Below, in pieces: positions 12,940-26,654 of a DNA stretch of 64,000 bases. The notes beneath the pieces were generated by a model. It saw only the letters and a program-made list of their open reading frames with translations. It was not told where the DNA came from and made no database searches. The DNA is taken from positions 405,001-469,000 of the forward strand of contig JACVTC010000011.1 in the NCBI GenBank assembly GCA_016946835.1, in the 5' to 3' direction. Positions within the stretch are counted from its first letter, which is position 1. Each line of letters opens with the position of its first letter. Position numbers and translations under genes: made by a program. The stretch comes from Neocallimastix lanati (nom. inval.). Its lineage: Eukaryota > Neocallimastigomycota > Neocallimastigomycetes > Neocallimastigales > Neocallimastigaceae.

Positions 12940-13928
12940 AATTTGAATAATAATAATAATATTAATAATTATATATATAATAATATATATTTAAAAAAAA
13001 TAAATGTATAAAATATAAAATTATTTTTAAATAATAGATTATTTTTTTTTTTATATGGATTAATAAAATTATATTATTGTTAATTGTTATTATTAACTTT
13101 ATTATAATAAAAAATAAAAATAAAATTAAAAAAAAAAAAAAAATAATAATAAAAATAATTTTCTGTATTTTCATATATATATAATACTATATCCAATTAT
13201 ACTTTATTATGTGGAAGTGTTAGGTTTAATGATAATGATTTTCAAAAATTAAGGGAAATATAAAAATTTTATTTATAGATATTTAAATTTCAATTTTTTT
13301 TTTACTTTATTCTTTTTATTTTAAAAAAATATATATATAAAAATAAAAATAAAAATAAAAATAATTTAAATTAATATATTTTTAAATAAAAATAAAAATA
13401 TAATATTATTGAAAAATATATATTATATATAATTGTTAATATTAAATAATAATATATTTTACTAATATTTTTTTTTTTAGAATATATTTATATAATTATA
13501 TATCATTAATAAAAAAAAAAAAAATTTTTTTATATATTTTTTATTATATATAATATTATAAAAGTTATTATTGATTTTTTTTTATATTTAAATTTAAATT
13601 ATCATTATAATAGGATTTAATTATAATTTTTTTTAAAAATATATATATATTAAAATGATAATAATAAAAATTATATATATATATATATTAAAATGATAAT
13701 AATAAAAATAAACCTTTAAATAAAATATCCATATATATATATTTCTATATGGTTTCAATTATTATTAATACATTATTAATACTATTATTAAAGAGAGTTT
13801 AAAAAAAATGATAATGTTTTTTTTTTATTTTACTTTTTATAAATAAAATATATATATTAAAAAATAAATAAAAAAAATTTTTTTAATATATATTATTTAT
13901 ATTTTAAGTTTTTTTTTTTTTTTTTTTT
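12361..13928. other. Intergenic, (TA)n and duplicated AT blocks
   Basis: A (TA)n tract of about 45 nt ending in poly(T) lies at 12885-12938. A 38-bp tandem duplication containing TTAAAATGATAATAATAAAA occupies about 13638-13712. No coding-like frame was found. Confidence 0.7.
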
Positions 13929-14652
13929 TTAACCAAGTAAGGATTCTACGGAAAATTGGCCTTGATTTTGAGAGTTCGGTGATAATTCTTCCATATTTTG
14001 ATTCATTTCATTATTATTATTATTATTATTTTCTTCACCATTAATATTTATATTTTTGAAACGTTGAATGGTACCAACACTAATATTTTGAGATTTTGAA
14101 TTATGATGAGCAGGTCTTAAATTATAATTATTTATATCTTTTTTAATATTTTCATTTTTAATATCTATTGATGAATTTTTATCATTACTACTACCGTTAT
14201 TCTTATTATCTTCGTTTGACCAATCCATTTGATCTTCTTTCTTTATTTGTCGTATCTTATCCGATGATTCATTTTTTAATTTATTTTGGGGTATGTTGGA
14301 TGAATTATTTTGGTTTGAAATATCCGAATTTGAAGTTTCCATATCATTATTATTTCCATTTTTATTATTATTATTATTATTGCCTCCTTGTAAAGGGAAT
14401 TTCCAATCGGACATAAAAGCACCTTTTGGTCCTTTATTCATATTATTTCTTTGATTTTGATTATTACTATTATTATTGTTGAAGTTATTAAAATTATTAT
14501 TATTTTTAAAATTATTATGATTCATATCATTATTCATTGAATTATTTGAATACATATTTTGGAAATTCATTGTATTATTAAAATGAGGTAAAGAAGATCT
14601 TGAATGACCATGCATTGGTGGTTGTTTATTATTATTAAAACTATTACCAGTA

Positions 14653-14689
<37 letters not shown>

Positions 14690-16914
14690 AGTTATTATTA
14701 TTGCTATTATTATTATTATTATTATTATTTTGAAGTTTATTAAATTTATCTTGTCTAGCGTAAGGATGATGTATTGGATAGAGTGGAGTAGATTGAGATC
14801 TTTGATGGAATGGAACACCAATATTATTATTAACTACAGAGGTTCTTCTAAAATTACTATTAATTTTATAACTTTGAGTTCTAAAGTTAAATACATCTTG
14901 ATTATTATTATTATTATTGTTATTGTTATTATTTCCAAAATCAAATGGTATACCTCTATTATTATTATTATTATTATTAAACTGTTGGAAGAATGACTGA
15001 TTTTGGTTTTGATTTTGATTCATCATATTGAAATTAGAATTATTGGAAGATTCCAATTGTGCTTGTTGTTGAGCTTGTTTATGAAGATTTTGAGCTTCTA
15101 ATTGTTGTTCCTCAGTTAAAATTACACTACTGTATGGGGATATTGTACAAACTAAATAAGCTCTATCTCTAATTTCATTAGAACCCCAATCAATAACCGC
15201 ATTATTCTTTGGAATATCTCCACTAATGTACATAGAGAGAATATACATACTATAAGAACCATTTTTATGTTGGATACGAACTTTTTCTGCTGGTAATAAT
15301 TTTGGATATTGAGATGCCATTCGAGTAATAAATTCCCTTAGTTTTAATAAATCATCTGTATGAACATATTTATGGAAAGGTTGATGCAATAATTCTAATG
15401 GATCATAACCTAGTAATAACTGGGAATCATTAGATATTCTTAAACATGTACCATCTAATGTTAAATGGAATACAACAATACTATCTAAAGATGGCTTACT
15501 TGTATTCGTTTTTCCATTAATGTTAAATATATTAGACGAAGTTGGAGAATTTATTGGAGAGAGCATATCATTATTATTATTATTATTATTATTAGTACCA
15601 TTAATATTAAATGGCATTAAAACTGACGGATATCTATTATTTGAATTTTGATTAAGAGATTTTGGGGAGGTATTTGATAAGGTCATAATAGCTGAAGAAG
15701 ATTGTGAATGATGATGTTGAGGCATATTATTATTATTATTATTCAAAGATGAGAATGGCATATTATTAAAGTTGTTATTTCCATTATTATTATTGTTATT
15801 ATTATTAGACATCATATTATTTTGATTTTGATTATTAAATTGTTGTTGATTATTAAAGTTTCCATCACCTTGATTAAACATATTATTATTATTATTATTC
15901 ATATTATTCATACCATTCATATTATTCATGTTATTCATATTATTCATATTATTATTATTCATATTCATATTATTATTCATTTGATTTTGATTTTGATTTG
16001 AAAAGCTATTATTTTGGATATTATTATTCATATTCATATTTTGACCTTGACCCATAAACTGTTGGGGTTGGAACTTATTTGATCCTCCTTGGAAAAGCAA
16101 CATATTATTAGCATTATTATTGTTGTTGTTCATACCATTATTTATACCATTATTCATACCATTATTCATACCATTATTCATATCATTGTTCATACCATTA
16201 TTCATGTTATTATTCATCCCATTATTCATACCATTCATCATATTATTGTTCATTCCATTATTCATACCATTCATCATATTGCCATTATTCATGTTATTAT
16301 TGTTTATATTATTCATACCATTTTGCATAATATTTGGCATTCCATTATTCATTTGTATATTATTACTATTATTATTATTGCTATTATTATTTTGTTGATT
16401 AGCAGGCATACCTCTATTCTTTAATTTTGGTCTACCTCTTTTTTTTGCTATAGCATCTACACAAGTATCACCTTTACCAAATGATACACAATTCTTACAT
16501 GGTCTTGCTACATCACAAGCTAAATGGGCCTTTTTACAATTTGAACAAGCTCTAGTAACATGTGTTTTTCTTCTTGGTTTTAATGTAGGATCATTTTTAT
16601 CATCCGTTTTACCATTTGATTTTTGGTTTTTTGAATTTGTATCTACTTTTTCTTCCTTTTTAACTTCATTTGTAGACTTATCTACATCAGTATCAAGTAA
16701 CTTTTATATTTTATTGAAAAAAAAAAAAAAATAAAAAATAAAAAATAAAAATAAAAATAAATAAATAAAATTAAATAAAATAAATATGAAATAAAAACAA
16801 TAATAATAATAATTAAATCGAAATTATGAATATTAATATATCAATAATATATAAAAGTATTTATAATAAAAATTTTGTAATAATTATATAATTATTATAA
16901 AATATACATATATA

Positions 16915-16961
<47 letters not shown>

Positions 16962-17554
16962 ATAAATATATCTTTTTTAAGTCACTTTAATTCTAATATA
17001 TTAAGAGTTATCTCTTTTATTTATTTTACTATATTAATATTTCATTTTCTTATATTTTATTATATATATTATTATTTATTATTTTATTAAAAATATTTAT
17101 TTATATATTCATTTAATAATTTTTTCATTTACAAGTTTACTTTTTTACAAAGCTAATTTATTTACTAATTTATTTAGATATACATATATTAAAATATTAA
17201 ATATTTATATTATACTATTATATTTACCTTTTCACTATCATTTTCATCTCCTGTACGATCATTTCCTCCAGTCAATGAACTACTAAAAGATACCGTTGAT
17301 AATGTTGATGATTCTCTATTATGTGTCAAACGTTCTTCATTAGTAGAATTATTTTTACTTTTTTCCATTTTACTATCATTATCGGTATCCATTGAATTGG
17401 ATTTATTATTATCCAATGAATTTGAATTTTCGTTCGCGCTACTCATTATTGGTTCACTATTATTATTACTATTATTTGATAATAAATTGAATTGATTACC
17501 ACTTACACTACTACTTTCTTGGCTACTTTCTTGATTTGATTGAATAATAGCCAT
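13929..17554 (-). CDS. Zn2Cys6 transcription factor with AT-hook-like motif and PAS domain
   Basis: Two exons, 17228-17554 and 13929-16700, join in phase 0 to 1032 residues. Residues 1-160 are Ser/Asn/acidic. The binuclear cluster uses Cys161, 164, 171, 177, 180 and 189 ([21 protein letters not shown], spacing 2-6-5-2-8). The HLACD...RPCKNC form is typical of the Ert1/AcuK/AcuM/Rds2 class of fungal regulators, which also carry a PAS domain and control gluconeogenic and carbon-source genes. Directly after it comes KKRGRPKLK (about 195-203), matching the AT-hook core RGRP. A PAS fold at about 510-635 is marked by [33 protein letters not shown] and [11 protein letters not shown]. The rest is Asn/Met/Gly/Gln low complexity, including MNNG repeats. 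A start at 16409 would remove the zinc cluster and is rejected. The intron (16701-17227) contains a 42-nt A run. Nuclear DNA binding is secure from the motif; targets are unknown. Confidence 0.88.
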
Positions 17555-20500
17555 TTATCTATAAAATTATTTTTATTTTATTAAAAAATAAAATATTTTT
17601 AGTATCTATAGATTGTTATTTTATTTTTATATTTTTATTTTTTAAAAAAAATAAACTAAATTAATAAAAAAAAAAAAAAAAACAATAATAATAAATAATA
17701 AAATTCCAAATTTCTATTTTTAATATAAATGGTATTTTAAAATTTAAATAAAAGTTTAGGTGGAAAAAAAAAGTCAAATAATTAATAATTAAATTAATAC
17801 TATTAAATATTTAAAGCATAATTAAAGTATCTATTTTCTATATATAATATATTAATAGCTTTTTTTCACATTAACTTTTTTTTTTTGTTTTTTTTTTTTT
17901 TTTTAATATTTTTAGATAATAAACTATTATTTCTTACCTTATTAAATAATAAATTATTTTTCTATTATTTTAGTTATAATACAAAATACATAAATATTAA
18001 ACTTATATATATATGAGTGTATTTTTCTATTGTTTCTGCCTAATACACATTATTTTATAATGCTTAATTAATTTTGTTTTTTATTTAATAATATTATTGT
18101 TTTATTAAAAAAATAAACAATATATAATAATTTTTTGTTATTATTTTTTATTTTTGTTTTTCCTTTGAATTATGAAGAATTATATTATTATATATTCACG
18201 ACTTTTCAATTAAATGGTAATATTTATTTATTTCTCTAGTAAGTTATTACTTTTATTTATTGTTATAGGTTATATTAATATTGAATTTTATTTTTTTTTT
18301 TTAATATATTATGTATTTTTTATATATATATGTATGATATATTTTCTTTTTTTTTTAAATTAAAATTTAATAAATAAAAAACTATTTTTTTAAAAAAAAA
18401 AAATGGAGAAAATACAAGGAAATAGAAATTAATAATAATTAGATAAAAAATATATTTTTGAAAAAAAAAAAAAAAAAAAAAAAAAGAAAATTCACAAATA
18501 ATAAAAAGATATTTTATACAATTTCATTTATTTAAATAAAAAAATTTTTTTTTAAAAAAAAAAAGGAAAAAAAAGTAATAAAAAAAGGCGATTTAACGAG
18601 AAATTTTGTTGTCATATTTATATAAATTAAAATTTTTTTAATATATCATTAATTCAAATAACTATTATTTATAATTTTAAATGAATAATTTAATATTTAA
18701 TAATTCATAATAATAATTTTATTATTATCATAATTATATTTATTATCATTTTATTATTCATTGTTGACTGGTATTTCATATTAAATATTCTATAAAATAA
18801 AATTTAAATGTTAATCAAAATACTAATAATTAAAGTTTATAATTAATTATTATTAAATTATAAATTACTTGAAAAAAAAAAAAAATACACTAATATTTTT
18901 ATATTTATAATTATATTTATAATTTTTTAAATAGTAAGATTATAGCTATATTTATATTTTATTATATATAAAATTAAATATGATAATAGATATTAATATT
19001 TATTTATTATTTACTATTTATTTATTATTTATTATTTTAATATTTATGATTTTAGTATTTATGATTTTATTATTTAATTATTATTTAATTTTTGTTCTTT
19101 TATTATTTTACTATTTATCATTTATAATTTTTAATACATACTAATTATCCATTACTAATTATTTACATATATCATTCATTATTTATAAATATTTATTATA
19201 ATCCATATATTGATAATTTATTTTATTATTAAAAAAGATTCTATTATTAATACTAAATTACCCATTAAATTCACCATATTTCTAAATAGAAAGTATAAAA
19301 AGATAGTAAATTAAATATATATTATTCCATAAAAGTAATTTAATTTATTATATATTTAATACTAATTAAATAATATATCATCATAAATAGATTATATAAA
19401 CTAATTTAATATATTATTTTTAGTTTATTACAATAATTAATATAATTAATATTTTGATTGTAATATAATATATTACTTTAATTTTTTATATATATTTTTT
19501 ATCCATTTATTTTATTATATTATTTATTATATTTTATTTATTTTTATTTAAAAAAAAAAAAACTTTAATTTTAATAATATTTCATAATTTATTTTTATTT
19601 TATATTTATATTAACACTTATTTCCTTTTTTAATAATATTTTATAATATAGTACTCTTGATTTTATTTTATTTTTTATTAATCTCTTATTCTTTTTATAT
19701 ATTATTTTTTTTTCTTATTTTATCTTACTAATACTTTATTATTTTTTTAATACATGAATTATTCTATTTTTATTTTATTTAAAATTTAATCTATTTTATT
19801 TTATTTTAAGACAAATATGAACTTTAAGAATATATAGTTTGAAAAGATTTTTATATATTATAATATATAGTTTATAATATTTATTTGTTATTTTCTTTTT
19901 ATCCTTTATTTTAAAAAAAATATATATATTTTTTAATTATTAAAACTCAATTAAATAATATTATTGAATTTATAATATTCATTTATTATTTTATTTTCCT
20001 TTGAAATATTATAAATAGTAAATGAGTTTGATTTATCAAAAACTCTAATTAATTATATTAATGTAATAAAAATGCATTATTATTTATTAGGTATTATTAT
20101 TATTATTATTATAGTATCATAAAATTTCAAAGGGTATTATAAAATAATACTAAAAAAAAAAAAAAAAAAAAAAAAAAGGATAATATTTATTTATTTATAC
20201 CATCATTATTAATATTATTAATGATTAATAATTTTTTTTTATAAAAAGAACTATTATTAACAAAAGCAATCTAAAACTACTGAATATATTATGTAATTTT
20301 ATTTGAACAAATAATAATTTCAAAGTTCTAAATTATATGAACATTATTTTTATTAAATTCATATTTTATTGGAATTTTTTGAAAAAAATTTCCATTAATT
20401 TAAAAAAAAAATTTTTTTTTTCATTTTCATTTTAACTATAATTTAATTTTCCTTTCACATATAAAAAGAAATAAACTTTCATAAAAGCAAAATAAATAAA

Positions 20501-20999
20501 TAAAAAAAAAAGAATTGTTTAATTAAAAGAGTTCTTTATATTATGATTATAAATTTATAATATAAAAAAAAATTATATTAAAATCAATCTACAAACATGA
20601 ATAAAACTACAAACCTTTATAATTTATTTTTAGTATACTCAGTTTTTATTTATAATTAATTATTAATTATATACTTATTTTTGTATATTTTTATTTTTAA
20701 ATAATTTATTATATATATTATTTTAATTATATTGAAGTTAAACTTTTTTTTTCATTTTAAAACAAAGCAATTATAAAATATCTTATTTTTTATTATGTTT
20801 ATTTATTTATACTACAGAAAAATAGATTAAAATAGATTACTTCATAATTTGTTATTATTTTTAAAAAAAAAATTAGAATATAATATTAAAAGCAGACAAA
20901 GTATATATAATATTCAATAAAAATTTTTTTTTTTCAAAATTTTATTATTTCTATTGTGATTTATATATGGTTATTTATACATGTATTTTTTTATTAATT

Positions 21000-21350
21000 A
21001 TTATTAATTATTAATTTTTATTATATATTATTTATTATATATTATTTATTATTTATTATTTATTATTTATTATTAATTATTTATTATTTATTATTTATTA
21101 TTTATTATTTATTATTTATTATTTATTATTTATTATTTATTATTTATTATTTATTATTTATTATTTATTATTATTAATATTTATTATTTATTATTTATTA
21201 TTATTAATTATTTATTATTTATTATATAATATTTATTATTTATTATTTATTATTTATTATTATTTATTATTTATTATTTATTATTTATTATTATTTATTA
21301 TTTATTATTTATTATTTATTATTTATTATATATTATTTATTATTAATTAT
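21000..21350. repeat. (TTATTTA)n heptanucleotide array
   Basis: About 350 bp dominated by period-7 ATTATTT units with scattered one-base or TTA-length slips (for example at 21172, 21204 and 21262), which break the array into blocks. No coding capacity. Confidence 0.9.
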
Positions 21351-23204
21351 TTGTTTTTTATAATATATTAATAAATAATAAAAATGGTCATCTTTAATTA
21401 TTTAAAATGTTATTTTTTTAATTTATTTGATATTTATGTTACAACCACAAATAAATTTTATTTTTAATAATTTATTAATTTATAAAACATATGAATGAAC
21501 AATACCCAAAATTCCCCCTCCATTAAAATATCACGAATAAACACACACAAAAAAAAATATACAATTTTGAAATTTCATATTTCATAGAAAAATTTTAATA
21601 AATTAAAAAAGAATTATTGTTATATTAATTATTTTTATTATTAATAGATTAATCCTTTTATTATTAAGTATATTGATATAACTAGTTATCCATATTTCGC
21701 ATTTACAAAAACATAGCAATAATTAATAGTTCCTACAAATATACTATTTATTATATCTATTTATGTCACAATCAGTCATTAAAATATAAATTTAATAATA
21801 ATAAAAATTATTGCATGCTTTAATATATTTTTATATTAATTAAATTATAAAAAAAATTCATCTTATACTAAAATTGAAAATTATAAAAAAAAAAATACAA
21901 CAGAATAGAATAACAAATATTGTTATAATATATAATAATATATAGAAATAATTTATAATAGTATAATATAATATATAAAGTAATTTATTATAAATTTTTT
22001 TTTTACATTTTTTTTTAAATTCTATCCTATATACAACATAAAATAAAATATTTAATTATTTAATAAACTAATTATAAGAAAAAAAGGAAATTCATAACGA
22101 ATTAGGTTTTTCATTCATAATTTATTTGATTAATGATAATTATTAAAAAATATATTCTTATTAAGGTAATAATAAACAAACAAAAATAATATATGAAAAT
22201 TTTATTTTTATTTTATTTATTATCAATTCGTTCTTTAAAATTTACTCTTTCAAATTATATTATTCAATATCAGTTCTAATTGTTAATAACATTTTTCATT
22301 ATCATACCATAATAATAAAGTTAAAAAATTTTAAAATAAATTAGTATATTATGGAAATACTAATTTCAATAAAATTATGATAAAAGTATTACAACATTCA
22401 AAATAAAATATTTTTTATTTTTTTTTAAAAAAAAAGAAAAAGAAAAGAAAGAAAAAATAGACAATTAATTATTTTATTAAAAAAATTATTGAAATATTAA
22501 ATGAAATAAAAATTTAAAGCACTTGTTTTTATTTTTATAATTTAAACTATATTTTAAGATAAAATAAATATTTACCATAAATATTTATTATATTTTAACC
22601 TTTATAATTATATTATTATAGAAATGCTTTATTTTATTTTAGTTTGGTAAATGTAAAAATAATAGTTATATTAAATGAATCAAGCCATAGTTAAATATAT
22701 ATATATATATTTTAAACATTTATTTTATGAAAATTTATAAAATAAATGTTGAAATATTATTGAATTATTGAAATTTATGATTAACATAATTTCCTTAAAT
22801 AATAAGTGCGTTGAAAATAAAATATAAGAAATATTTAAAAATAAAAGTTTTTATATTTAATTAAATAACTATTACTTATATTTATTATAAAAACTAATTA
22901 TTTACATTTATTATTTTTTAATTATGTATAAAATGATTTTTGCTATTTATATTTAAAATTAGTAAAAAAAAATTTTTTTTTGTCAATTATTTTATTCTCC
23001 ATATAATGACAATTAAACCTTTAAATTAGAATGCAATCAACTATATATAAATAAAAATAAATTTGATTTGTAATTAAAGGTATACTAAATAAAATTATCT
23101 TTATTTATTAAGCATTTACTATAATAAACAATATGATTTTAACTTTATTAATTTTCTTATTTTTTATTTTTCGAAGTTAAAAATAAAATATTGAAATATT
23201 AAAA

Positions 23205-23206
23205 CT

Positions 23207-23282
<76 letters not shown>

Positions 23283-23285
23283 TTT
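23205..23285. repeat. (TTTA)n tetranucleotide microsatellite
   Basis: About 19 to 20 uninterrupted TTTA units. Similar but shorter arrays occur near 24860, 26933, 36217, 39003 and 40260, so this tetramer is a recurrent motif of the window. Confidence 0.9.
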
Positions 23286-24894
23286 TAAACTATTCATATA
23301 GGAAATTTACATATAAAGATAAAATAATAAATACATGTGAGTTTTATATTAAAATTAATTATAATTAATTATTGTACAATGATTAATTATTAAAATTCTA
23401 TATTAAGAAATATTAATTACAAACATTTTTATCCATCTATTAATATATACTAATTAATCTTAATATACATAATTAAATTAACTATTTGTATAAATTGATT
23501 TGTTTTTATTATGAAATATATGAATAAATTAATTTCAAAAAAAAAAAAATTTAAATTTTAGAGTTGTAAAATATTCTGTTATATTATATAAAATACTAAA
23601 ACGCTATTAATAACTTGTATATATATTAGAAAACTTGTTTGATAATTATTCCCTAAATATCTAAGACTTACTGTAAAGATTTCCTATAACGTTTATGCAA
23701 TGTCATAATAAAATTATTGAAAAAAACGAAACGCTTTTAATATATAATTAATTCATATTAAATACCTAATATTATTTTATTATATTCTCTTTATTTAAAA
23801 ACAATAATAATAAAATAAAAATAGTAATAATATAAATAATTATCCTTCTTTTTTAATAAGAAGATATAATACTAATAGAATTATTTATATAAAATAATAA
23901 TTTTAAGAAAACTTCATTATAAAAGCTCATTATTTAAACATTTATGTCATATTAAAAAAAATATATATATATTATCTATTATCTATTATCCACATAGTAA
24001 TATTTAAAAATTTCATTGGATGAACCTGATATATATCAATTACATGTGATAATATTTAATTTAAAATAGAAATATTTATATTAATATTTATACATTAAAT
24101 TGTATATGTGGGTGACTTTTTATAATAATTTCGATTAAAAATTTTTATTAAAATTCTAAAAAAAAAAAAAAAATCATGATATTATTTAATATATCTGTTG
24201 ATATGGAAAAAAATTAAGTAAAAAAAAAAATAGCAATACAAATGATTTATTATTACAAAATATATACACATAATCTATTTTTTATTTTATAATTATAAAA
24301 TTTTAATGTTAAATGATATATAATTTTTTATGGTATAGTTTACTAAAAAAATTTTTTAACAATACAAAATTTTTAAAATATAAACATTTTTACTACAATA
24401 ATCAAACATTTAAAGTATTAATTTTTATATTCATAAAATTTTGTAATATTTAATATTTTTTTTTTCATATGAAAAATTGATTATATATATGTGTTTTCTA
24501 TTTCTATAAATTTAATAACTCTATTATTTTATTGTTAAACTTTCAATTAAGTTTAAAAGCAAAAATACTAAATATTCATTTTTTTATATATTTTATGTTT
24601 ATTATTTTATGAATTACTTTTTTTTTTTTTTTTTTAATTTTTATTATAAAAATTGTACATATTTTAATATTAAATTTTATTATTTATTATTATATTATGA
24701 ATTTATCATTAATCTTGTATTTGAAATATATTAAAAGTATTATATTATTTTTTTTTTTTTTGTAAATTATTCATTTAGGAAAACCTATATTCATTATATG
24801 CATAGTGTATATTTTAATGATTTATTTTGCTATATTTTGTTTTTATTTTGTTTTTTCATAATTTATTTATTTATTTATTTGCTTGTTTGCTTGT

Positions 24895-24925
<31 letters not shown>

Positions 24926-25339
24926 TCTATTTATAATATTTTTCGATATAATAATACATTTAAAATATATGGGATAAAATAAGGTTAAAATAATTGAAAA
25001 TAGTTTATCTTAAATTGACAATATTATCAAATTTATATTAAAATAAAAGTAAAAATAGATAAATGGACGGATAGTTTTTTTTTTTATTTTTATAGATATG
25101 ATGTAGTATCCATAAAATTTAAACCAATTATTTATTTAAAATTTTTTCTCGTTACACAATTAAATTAATTTTTTTTTCTTTAAATTTTTTAAAATCTTAA
25201 TAATAATTAATAATAAAATTGTTAATATTTTTCTTGATAATATATATTAATTTTTTTTTTTTCAAAAAACATGAGAAATTTAATAATTTTAAAGAATGAA
25301 AAATCAATAATAAAAAAAATATAAACAGGTATATATAAA

Positions 25340-25411
25340 TTCATTATAAAAATCATTTAAAATAATACATGTATACTGAAATGTATTATTTTAAATGATT
25401 TTTATAGTGAA
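25340..25411. repeat. 31-bp near-perfect inverted repeat (hairpin)
   Basis: Arms 25340-25370 and 25381-25411 are reverse complements over 31 positions with a single mismatch, which would be a G.U pair in RNA. The spacer is 10 nt (GTATACTGAA). Confidence 0.85.
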
Positions 25412-26275
25412 TTAATTATGAAATATATGTAATTTGGTTTATTGAGTGGATAAATTCATTTAAACTATTTCACATTTCGTTTTTTTTTTTTTTTTTTTTT
25501 TTAATTTATATTTTATTCTGTTATATTTAAGCTTCCATATATTTTTTTAATTTTCTTATAAATTACTTATAAAATCATAAATAAAAGTATTAAATAGTCG
25601 AATATTCTATAAAATTAAATTTATTTCTTTTTATTATTATTATTTGAGAAACAAATAATATTTTTTTTTTTTTTAAAGATTAGATTCGACTTTTAATAGT
25701 TAAATAACTTTTATTTAATTTATATTTTATTAATTTATAAATATTAATATTTTATTATTTATATTGTATATTATGCTTTCATATCAAATTTCCAAAATAC
25801 TAATTTTAAAGTATAACAATAACATTTAATATTATTAATTATTTTATAATAGCTAAACTTTATATTTTAATAGATATTAATTATTTTTTGTTGTTATATT
25901 GTTTTAAAATAAATCTTCTTCAATAATAATATATAAATAATAATAATAATTATAATAAATTATAAAATGTATTTAATATCAATTATTTTTTTTAAAAAAA
26001 TATCATTTTGTAGTCCAAGATTTTGATTTTGCTATTCATTCCATTATAAAATTCATATATTTTGTTGAACAATGATAAATTAAAATACAATAAAAAGAAA
26101 AAAAATTTGTCAGCACTTAAATTCAATTAAAAGTGGATTATTTAAAAATATAATAACAAAAATATTTTTATCATTATATATAATATATATAATAATAAAA
26201 ATAATATTTTATATACAAATATTCATACCAATAATAATTTAAGAAATTTGAATCAGACCTATTCAACCATTCTGT

Positions 26276-26314
26276 TTAATTCAATTGAAAATAAATTATT
26301 TTCAATTGAATTAA
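26276..26314. repeat. Perfect 19-bp palindrome
   Basis: Arm 26276-26294 (TTAATTCAATTGAAAATAA) is an exact reverse complement of 26296-26314, separated by a single A. It sits at the left edge of a short region with coding-like content. Confidence 0.9.
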
Positions 26315-26492
26315 CCAGAAAAAGATACACATTTTAATTATAGTGATATACTGAAAAATAAAAAATCTTTTATTAGTGATACTAAAAAAAATTAACAAAA
26401 AAAAAATGCTTTTGCAAATAATAAAATAATAGAGATATCTATTTAAAAGTTTTCATTTAAATAATCATTATTCTATATTATTCTTTGATTAA

Positions 26493-26654
26493 ATCTTTTT
26501 CGATTTTACTGTTTGGTATTATGTTGTGGACCAAGCTCATTTATATAATAATTTTTATGTGTCTTGGGAAAAGATAGTTAATAGAAAATATTGGTGGTCC
26601 TTATTAACTTCAGCATTTTCTCATCGAGAAAAAGATTCATTTCATCATAAATAT
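26493..26654 (+). pseudogene. Rhomboid-like protease fragment, isolated exon or relic
   Basis: A 54-codon stretch free of stops reads FYVSWEKIVNRKYWWSLL then TSAFSHREKDSFHH. This matches the rhomboid pattern in which an amphipathic segment W-x2-I-x3-K/E-Y-W is followed by LLTSAFSH before the N-terminal conserved helix. It ends at a GTTTGT that could be a donor (26655), and an AG at 26532-26533 could be an acceptor. I could not find the catalytic GxS or the second-half His in any neighbouring frame, and there is no start codon, so it is called a fragment. Neighbours are desert on the left and the 3' end of the coiled-coil gene (opposite strand) on the right. Confidence 0.45.

Larger units (their letters stand above)
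17555..26275. other. Gene desert, about 8.7 kb
   Basis: No frame with coding-like composition on either strand apart from the small relic listed downstream. Contents are poly(A)/poly(T) runs, (TA)n, a TTATTTA heptamer array (21000-21350), (TTTA)n arrays (23205-23285 and 24860-24935) and a perfect-looking hairpin at 25340-25411. No tRNA cloverleaf, rRNA or reverse transcriptase motif was found. The sequence is consistent with a subtelomeric or heterochromatic AT block, but no telomere repeat is present. Confidence 0.65.

Noticed and set aside
16409-16409. Alternative start of the transcription factor at 16409
   Set aside because: The frame is open upstream and encodes the six-Cys zinc cluster; using 16409 would delete it.
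16089-16424. Plus-strand frames opposite the MNNG repeats of the Zn2Cys6 gene
   Set aside because: Shadows of the coding repeat on the other strand; the minus frame has the zinc cluster and PAS domain.
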